In this document: in pieces, positions 31,763 through 64,000 of the stretch
How positions within the stretch are numbered: position 1 is the first letter of the stretch
How the letters are laid out: every line of letters starts with the position of its first letter
Source: Anthopleura xanthogrammica
Taxonomy: Eukaryota > Cnidaria > Anthozoa > Actiniaria > Actiniidae
Length of the DNA stretch: 64,000 nucleotides
Direction: 5' to 3'
NCBI GenBank assembly: GCA_964019055.1
Contig: OZ025216.1
Location: forward strand, 944,501 to 1,008,500
Position numbers and translations under genes: made by a program
The notes under the pieces: model-generated
Told to the model about the DNA's origin: nothing
Seen by the model: only the letters and a program-made list of their open reading frames with translations
The model's database searches: none

Positions 31763-34700
31763 ATGCCTAGGTCATTTCTTGTACGTTCAAAGCAATCAAC
31801 ACCAACTCTAGCAGAAAATGAAATCAAGATAAAACAAGAGAAAAATCCTGAGATCGGTAAGGGAATTAACGTTTTTGAAAATCCTTGTTTAACATAAGAG
31901 ATTTTCTTTGAAATTTGTTTTGATCCCTCAGTAAGTTTACTTTATTTTAGAACTATAGTTTTTTTTATTTCGGAAAGGGATTTCTAAAGGAATTGACCTT
32001 TTTTAAGGATAATGATTTATCAAGAACTCCTCGAAGTTCGTCTACGTAAGCAGTAGAGCAGGCAACCGAGATAGCTAGATTGAACTCCATGGTATCGATC
32101 TTTAATGGTTAATCCTGAAAATACCTAGAACAATAATCTCAAAGCTTGAGGGAAAGCTATTATAATCTATAGCCACAATCTCGAAGTAACTGACATCATA
32201 CTCTCCTAGAAATACCCCCTCAGTAGTGCTTTGATCAGGGTAACACACCTCACAGCTAAAAACGTTCAAAAAGATACACAAAAATGGCTTGTGTACAGAT
32301 TTTGAAACCTATGGGGTGATGATAATGAGCTAAAGAAATCCCCAAAGAACAATTTCTTAAAACTTAATCAGAAAATTAAAGGCTCGCTGAAAGGTTTCAT
32401 ATGTTTTCGGGTTGTTCTAAGAAACGCCTGAACTGTCCAACTTACGTCAAGTGTTTCGCTGTACAGCCTTTACATTGTTCATCTAAATGAGATAAAACGA
32501 TATGGCAAAGTCCAAACACTTGTGTTAAGGCTGTCGTCTTTCGAAGCGTTAGAAGGATATTTATGAGTTTTTGAACGGGAAAACAGATGGAAATCAGGTT
32601 GGAATGAAGCCACTTTGGCGACATATAGGAGTTAAGAAATTCACGAAAAGACCTCTTAAGAGAACCTTTGTTTAAGCTATTCAAACTGCTGTTGTGAACT
32701 TTTTCCTTAAATCTTTGTAAAAACGAATAAACTCATGGGGATTGTAAGATGAATGAATGAACAGTTTTGGACTCGAGTACGCAGTGTTGTGTTAACACTT
32801 TGAACATTTATTGTAAACGTTTGGCAGAAAGATAATTGAACGAAACATGAAAAGCGATCAAATATATGGTGAAAAAATTTAACGAGAATCAGAAAAGAAT
32901 GGTGTCTAGAAAAGCTAATTTTCTTTAGTGATTTCTGAGAAAAGATCGAAAACATTTATACTCAATACCTGATAATCACATTAGAAACAGTCATTTCTTA
33001 AAGACGCAATTACGATTGACACCAAAAAGCAAACACCTAATAAGATACATTCATAGTTTTAAAATAAGCTGGACAATATCATAAGCAAATACCACGCTTG
33101 TTAAGACATCCCGAAACCATTGAACAATCGCATCACTACAGAATCTTTAAATTTTAACATTAAAAAAGAGATTTCTATAAAGGATGATCAACAGCATTAA
33201 TTTCACGATAAGTTAAAAAATTTCAAAGCCCTCGAGTTCAGCCTATTTGCGGGTGTTTCAGCCGCGAAAAAGAAACTTAAATTCTACGACATTTTTGCAA
33301 CACAAATAAAACGGGAAATAAGAAAGAGCTGAAGATTTCCCTTAGAGCTTTTAAATCAAAAATTTCCATTAAAAATTCAAAGATTTTTCACTCTTGATTC
33401 CAAGACATGACAGAGCTGTGATCAGAATTTGCTAGCATTTTTTGGTCTGCTTAGAAACACTCTAAGTTTTACTACAAAAGATTTTTAACAAATATCTGGT
33501 ATTTTGAGCGTAGCATTTTTCGCTTTTAGCCGAGAAGTGAAAACAAGCGACTATAGATTTTGCGATGGGCTGGTAATTAAAATGGATCCAAAATTACTTC
33601 CCCAAACAGCTAAAAACCCAACAAACAAATAAACAAACAAAAAAAGGATAAGGGAAATCCCAAAGTTTCAAAGTTCTGGCTTCAAGAAGATGTTTGGTAA
33701 TACTGATTTTTTTTTACCAGCATTAAATACATTCCAAAATGATGCGATTTAAGAATGATCAAGAACGTTACGGAAAAAAAAAAAAGAAACAGCAATACGA
33801 AAAAGCAAATTATAGAAAGGATAAAAATGTTCAAATCATTCATTGCTCCACATTATATTTAAATTAAAACGGTAATAAGAATCTTGTAATGTTTTTATTT
33901 CTCTAAAGAATCAAATGTGTATGTTGAGCCAAGCATAATATAACGTTTTTAAAATCTACCCAAGACTAAACTCCTTGATCAAAAAAGAAATTTCAGGCGA
34001 AACCAAATCTTATGAAAAGCGAGATTCATTCCAATTTTAATCATGAATTTGTTTTGATATATATCGGTTCAACTTCCTCGAGATTTGTAAAAACAATACT
34101 TCAAAGTGTAGGATTCATGTAATAAGTTTTTAGAATACATAGACATGATTTTATTGTTCAAATCAAGTTGTTTTGACTCGTTTTAAGCGATTCGTCATGA
34201 GCTATCCTAACAGCCAGATAGCGAGATAGGAATGTGTAGAAATACGAAGCAAGGTGACTATGTTATGCGATGACTGAAATATGAATGCTAGGAAGTTAAG
34301 AGAGTGAAAGAAAAAAATCAGATCGCTGGTTAGCACTTTAAAAAGTAAAATTTATGACCTACAATCTTGACGTATACAGGTATTCGTGCTCGAGAAACAG
34401 ATTTATCAACCACAGAGATCACATCAAGATTTCAAAACGCAAAGTGTTTTTCTAATTCTTTACGAGACGATCTAGTCGTCAAGGATATATGACCTAGGGA
34501 AACACACACAAACCTTTACTTATCCTTTAGTCTTTGGGTTAATTTTAAGAAAATATTAAAGACAGTTGAATAATGTTAACGTTCTACTAAGTTTTAATAT
34601 AAAGCTTTTGTTTATTTGTAGAAGAACAAGAGAAGAAACAACCTGAAAAACGTGGCTTTGTACCCTACGTTTCTTCTCACACGACATCCAAGAGTTCGTT

Positions 34701-35502
34701 TGACGACTGCCGAAGCTCGTTCAGGCTATACCAAAGCCAAAAGGAACAAATCCATGCCGTTCCACGCTATTTCTGTCTCCCCCCGCCCCAAGGACTGACG
34801 ATGGAAGAATACCTTAGAATCAGATCTGCCTGCTATCTTCCAAGGCCGTTCTTTCCGTTCCCTCCTGCGTCTCCTCATCTACATAAATCTTTAACAAGAT
34901 TTGTTCCCAATGAAGGATCGTTGTATCCCTTCTCAGCATACCCGCCAAGGATAAGCCCAGAGTCTTTAAGAGTCGCTTCAATACCAGAACCACCTCGTCA
35001 AACAGCATTCCAGCCCGTAGACCCAGAGAAAAGAAAACTAACAACCAGTTATAGCCTTGAGTCTCAAACTACGCTTCTTCCATCGCCAAGTTTTACGCCT
35101 TCCAATGAGATCGGAGACGAAGTAGCAGGCGAAACAGAAAGCAAAGCAAAAGTGTTCCGATGCCAAGAATGCGGGAAAGAATTCCGTAGGCCTTCAAGTT
35201 TAAGCACTCATAGATTAATCCACTCGGATCACAAGCCATACTCGTGTAGCTACTGTGGTAAAAAGTTCCTAAGAAAATCAGATATGAAGAAACATACTTT
35301 GATGCATACCGGAGCGAAGCCCTTTCAGTGCAAGCAGTGTGGAAAAGTATTCAGTCAGTCTTCAAATATGTTAACACATATGAGAAGACACACTGGAATA
35401 AAACCTTTCCCATGTAAGATCTGTGGAAGGAGGTTTTACAGAAAAGTTGATGTTAGAAGACACACACTTCGACACGAATTCAGAGCAAGTGTAGAAAATT
35501 GA
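31763..35502 (+). CDS. GFI1: GFI1/Senseless-type SNAG zinc-finger transcriptional repressor
   Basis: Two coding exons, 31763-31856 and 34622-35502, joined in phase across a 2.8-kb intron; 324 residues. The protein starts [11 protein letters not shown], a SNAG domain, which in GFI1 and Snail proteins recruits the LSD1/CoREST corepressor. A Pro/Ser-rich linker follows. Four C2H2 zinc fingers (about residues 210-316) begin CQEC, CSYC, CKQC and CKIC. Signature stretches [37 protein letters not shown] and RKVDVRRH correspond to fingers 3-6 of vertebrate GFI1. Having only four fingers resembles insect Senseless. It is a nuclear DNA-binding repressor; GFI1 relatives act in sensory and blood cell fates, and the role here is inferred only by family. 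Large empty flanks suit a developmental regulator. AATAAA at 35959 and 36106. Confidence 0.93.
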
Positions 35503-35958
35503 ACTGTTATTCACAAGAGATTGAAAACTGTATAAATAAGCAATCACATAGTAGATTGAAGATAACATGTGTTATGAAAAAAACAGGGGAAATTTAAGGC
35601 AAACAACGACCCAAAATTTTGACGAAAAGTTAGAAATGTAAAAAATCCCTGTATTTCCTTATAGCAGGAAAAACGATAGCGAGAATAACTATGAAATAGC
35701 TTTGAAATTGGCCTTTTTCTTCCAGTTGAAAAGGTTAAAAATTTACAAATATCGTAAAAAGTTTCAAAAAATATAACAAAGCTTGTACATATAGACGATA
35801 TTAGTCAGTTTTATATCCAAAAAAAATCTTACATAAAATAATCTATGTAAAGTTGTTCAGTTCTTGCGTAGTTTGCGTATCATTTCTGAAGATTTCTATG
35901 GTTTGTTATGGTTGTAGTCTAACAAAAAAGGGTTGGTGTTCAGAAGCAAGCGCCGAGA

Positions 35959-36111
35959 AATAAAAGCTATTGTTAAGAGTCAAGTGTGCAGGGTTGATTT
36001 GAGGCTAATTACTCAATTACCTGCGAATAATAGATATGTTTGATACTTTTTCAGAGCAAGAATATGTAAACGGAAGCGCGATTTCATTGTAATAGAGATC
36101 TCTGGAATAAA
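35959..36111 (+). terminator. Candidate polyadenylation signals of the GFI1-like gene
   Basis: AATAAA at 35959-35964 and 36106-36111, roughly 460 and 600 bases after the stop codon. Confidence 0.45.
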
Positions 36112-39100
36112 GCTGAATTAAATTTAGAAAGATGAGAACTTTTATAAGATCTATTATCGCTAGATTTACCGGGATTTCCTTGAAATCAAAATTGGAAGAT
36201 TGCGAGAATTAGCAAAATTAAATATATATTCGCTCTTGTGCGCGTAAACAAGATAAAAAAAAGTTTATTATTTGAATCTTTTTGATTAAAAAACTTTTGA
36301 AATTATAAATCTTGAAGATATAGTTTCTAAAGGGTTGAAATGGTTTGTAATATCCATTTAGTTTATTTGTCATGCTGGAAAATTATCGAAGGTTTATTGG
36401 GCATGAAAGCCTGACGTATCGATTTGGTTGCTAACGTATTTTCAATATCGTAGTTGCCGATTCACAAGTACTTAGTGACTCCAAAACTAATAATAATAAT
36501 GACTATTGTTTTTAATGACTTTTAGTTTGTGTTTTGTGTAAAACAGGCGACACTTTACTGCAACCAAACAAAAAATATTAATAGATTAGTTAAACAGATA
36601 GAAATTTTCCCCAAAACAAAATTTATAAGCTCGGAGTAATTCAAAGAAGCGACTATAACAAGCTGTCTAATCTTATTCTTATAAAATAGAAAAAACAATG
36701 TCAAATATTTGAGTATTAAAAACTAAAGTATCTGAGGCTTTCTTTTTTTATTTTTTGCAATGTTTTCTGGAATTAACGTATCGAAGTTTCTAGTCTAAAC
36801 TTCGCCCTCGGAGACAAAAATAAGCTGAAATTAATTTCTTCTAAGTTGGATTTGAATAATTTATTATTGAAAGAGAATTTTTTTAAATCGTTTACACGTG
36901 TGGATGACAATAACAGTTAGATTTAACGCCATCTAGAACATGCTGATTCGAGTAAGCATCTCTCTCACATCCAATATTTCAGCTTGGAAGAAAAAATACT
37001 TTGTACTTCGAGTTTGAATTAGAAAAAAATATCGGGAGATTTTTTTGTTTATCCAATAAGCGCCTGAATTTGATTTCTGCGGTGGTTTTCTAAATCTATC
37101 AGTGTTAGAGATGGGATTTCATTTTATGAGATGAATTTTCATTTGCAGGAGTAATACTCGTCCTGCGATTTTAGCTTCTCAGACATTTCGTCTAATTGTT
37201 GACTGATGGCAAAATCTTCGATCTCCGATTCTAAACTAATTTCTTTTCTGACAACGAGCAAAGTTAAGCGAATTTAGAATATTGGATACCTAGATAAATA
37301 CTTATTTCCCCAGGATTAAACCTTTAAAAGACCTATAGACAAAGAAAGATCCGAAAAGTATCAGTCCTTTGATTCATTAACCCGTCATAAAAAGCCTGTT
37401 GTAATTGAAGTATAACTTTATTCCAAGGTATCGCATTAAAATGGAGAAATAGTTGAAAAGGATTGACACCTGCTCCTTAATATCCCCAATATCTCAATTG
37501 GTTCGGTTTGTTTTGTGATAATCAGCGTATTGAACGCTACAAAACGCTCAAAATCTAATCATTATATGTGTCGCTTGTCAAATATTTGAGTTATAGCTCG
37601 CACGAGTTGATACTAAATTTGACTAGAAGTTTATTGTTTTAGAGCGAGCTAGCACGGTATTTGATGGCCATTTTTTTTTCTAACTGTGACTCTTTCTCTT
37701 GAAACCCCAGCGTGTTACGGGTCGTAGAAAACAATTGATATTTTACTATTATGTATAAGTATTGTAAAGAAGTCCTAACGAGTCAAAGTATTATGCTCAA
37801 TGGTTTTCATTCTCGCGAACACTGGGGCATTTCTAAGGAAACGATGTTATTATTTCGAACTTTTTAATTTCTTTTATCGATGCGTTGCCTTAGTATTTTG
37901 CACTTCGACGAGTGAAATTACAACCCTTCGAATACTATTTTTATTTTATACTAATTTCTGAGCATAGGTACCCAAAAAACTTATCCGAGTATCAACCAGA
38001 AATGCGACAAATTTACATGAAAATCCTCTATGGGGATTTGTTTGAAATCATTATGATAATAAGCTAGTAGGAATGTTTTTCTTAATGATTAGTTCGCACG
38101 TGCACGTTTAACAATGATTACAGGACGCTTGAGAGGAGAGCCAATATCTAGGACAACTAGTACTCATCAGTGAGAAAAAAGTACAATGTACTCGAGATGT
38201 AGACAGTGGTTAAGGATGTTACGGAGTCGTTAAGCTTTCGTGGCCGCGATCATAAAGAAGTTGAAGCACGGCTTAAATCGCCTGAATTGATCTTATCAAT
38301 GAATAATTGATCAAAATATTTTGCGATTTTGAAGCTGATTTACAAACGCGGTTGCGAAAACTCGAGAAAGAGAAGTCTGAATGGAGATCAATTTTAAGCG
38401 GATAATAAGAAAAACATTAAAAAAGTAAGATTAAAACTATATTGATGTATAAATAAAGGCACACAATTACAAAAAGAATTAGAAACAATGGCGTAATTTT
38501 TTTGAAAGAGAATGTCGAAGATAAAGAGTTGAGCAAATGGGAAAAAAGGTTTTAATGAGGGACAGAACTTAATAAGGTTTCAAGGGGAAACTATTACAAA
38601 AAAAATTAGAAAAGGCAAAAATAGCAAACAAAAAAGGTTAACACGGCAGCGAGCTTAGATTTTTAAGTTACACTCACGGGGAGATCACATTAATATGGCA
38701 TACAATTATTATATTTTGGCCAAATATAAGACACAAGAAGTTTGAATAAAATTCGTTTTTAAAAATTAGCAATCAGGAACTATCTCTGTCTGAATTCCTT
38801 AATCAATGTACAAAATTTGTTTATCGGATCAGCGAAGATCAGAATCTTCACAGTACTTGTACAGGATACCTTTGCTTGATCAACTGAGTTTTTATCTAGG
38901 TACATATTATACTCCCTCCCCCCTCCCATTGCGCTTTTGATTGTCCGCCATTGGCGCATGCGCATGTGTTATTCAAGCCCACAAGCTATATTTCTTGCCG
39001 GTCAGAGGCGATTTACGCTTACAATACAATACAATACAATACAATAAACATGATTTAAAGAGGGTGACGTACTAACCAATTGAGTTATCTAACTTACGGC

Positions 39101-39281
39101 CCTCCCGAACGCTTGATCATGCGCAGTGAGTAAAGACGTTGATTTATCTAAAAATGATGTCCACATTCAAAATATTTTACAGTAAAAAATATATACAATT
39201 TATTTATAATATTTTTGTTTTCAAATATATAATACTCTGTAAAAGGTTTCCTGGTTCGAACTATATATACATTGGTTTACC
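36112..39281. other. Intergenic, no gene seen
   Basis: AT-rich sequence between the GFI1-like gene and the converging 3' end of centriolin. An acaat pentamer repeat lies at 39020-39046. No frame, RNA gene or repeat family recognised. Confidence 0.55.
39020..39046. repeat. (ACAAT)n short tandem repeat
   Basis: About five copies of acaat in a row. Confidence 0.9.
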
Positions 39282-63862
<24,581 letters not shown>

Positions 63863-64000
63863 CTATCACCGTAAACGAAAACAGAAACACATATTAGTAT
63901 TCACATAAGTTGAACCTCCACTAACGGCCAGGAAATTTTGTCCCGGTTATCCATGGGTTCATACATATACTGTAACTGAAACCTCTCCACAACGGCCACC

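Overview
The window is nuclear DNA of an animal, most likely a hexacorallian cnidarian (stony coral or sea anemone). Genes are split by AT-rich GT-AG introns. The gene set is metazoan (TTC16, mS33, NUDT19, GFI1-type zinc finger, centriolin, TRIM-NHL). It also holds tandem intronless class A GPCRs, an intronless TRIM-NHL gene, and many short inverted-repeat elements, a mix familiar from cnidarians. The species is not determined. All exon models were built by hand from splice signals and reading-frame continuity; no alignment was run.

Layout. 0-5.6 kb (+): 3' part of a TTC16-like TPR gene. 5.7-6.4 kb (-): a small basic hypothetical gene in two overlapping frames, tail to tail with TTC16. 6.95-11.7 kb (-): a tandem duplication carrying two intronless GPCR genes; one copy holds a TA-flanked MITE for which the other copy preserves the empty site. 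12.2-14.4 kb (-): MRPS33 (mS33) in four exons. 15.3-17.7 kb (-): a glycine N-acyltransferase-like gene. Its start codon lies 334 bp from that of a divergent NUDT19-like CoA diphosphatase gene (17.99-22.5 kb, +). 22.5-31.8 kb: no supported gene, but SINEs, a SINE-derived 57-bp minisatellite, microsatellites and a foldback element. 31.8-35.5 kb (+): a two-exon GFI1/Senseless-type SNAG zinc-finger repressor in a gene-poor setting. 35.5-39.3 kb: nothing recognised.

39.3-64 kb (-): 36 coding exons, with the frame open throughout (1861 codons plus stop), of the 3' part of centriolin (CNTRL); its 5' end lies beyond the window. One of its introns houses an intronless TRIM-NHL gene (58.06-60.18 kb, -). 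The next intron upstream holds an 883-bp Mutator-like element with long terminal inverted repeats and a 9-bp target duplication, carrying a truncated helicase-like reading frame and inserted into a SINE.

How the genes relate. Most are unrelated neighbours. The exception worth attention is the GLYAT-like/NUDT19 head-to-head pair: both products act on (acyl-)CoA and share one short intergenic region. TTC16, a ciliary-type TPR protein in other animals, and centriolin are both linked to cilia/centrosomes but lie 34 kb apart, and no coupling is visible. No bacterial, CRISPR or viral system was found. The most unusual items are the helicase-fragment MULE, the SINE-derived satellites, the paralogous empty site, and the TM3-clustered divergence of the two GPCRs.
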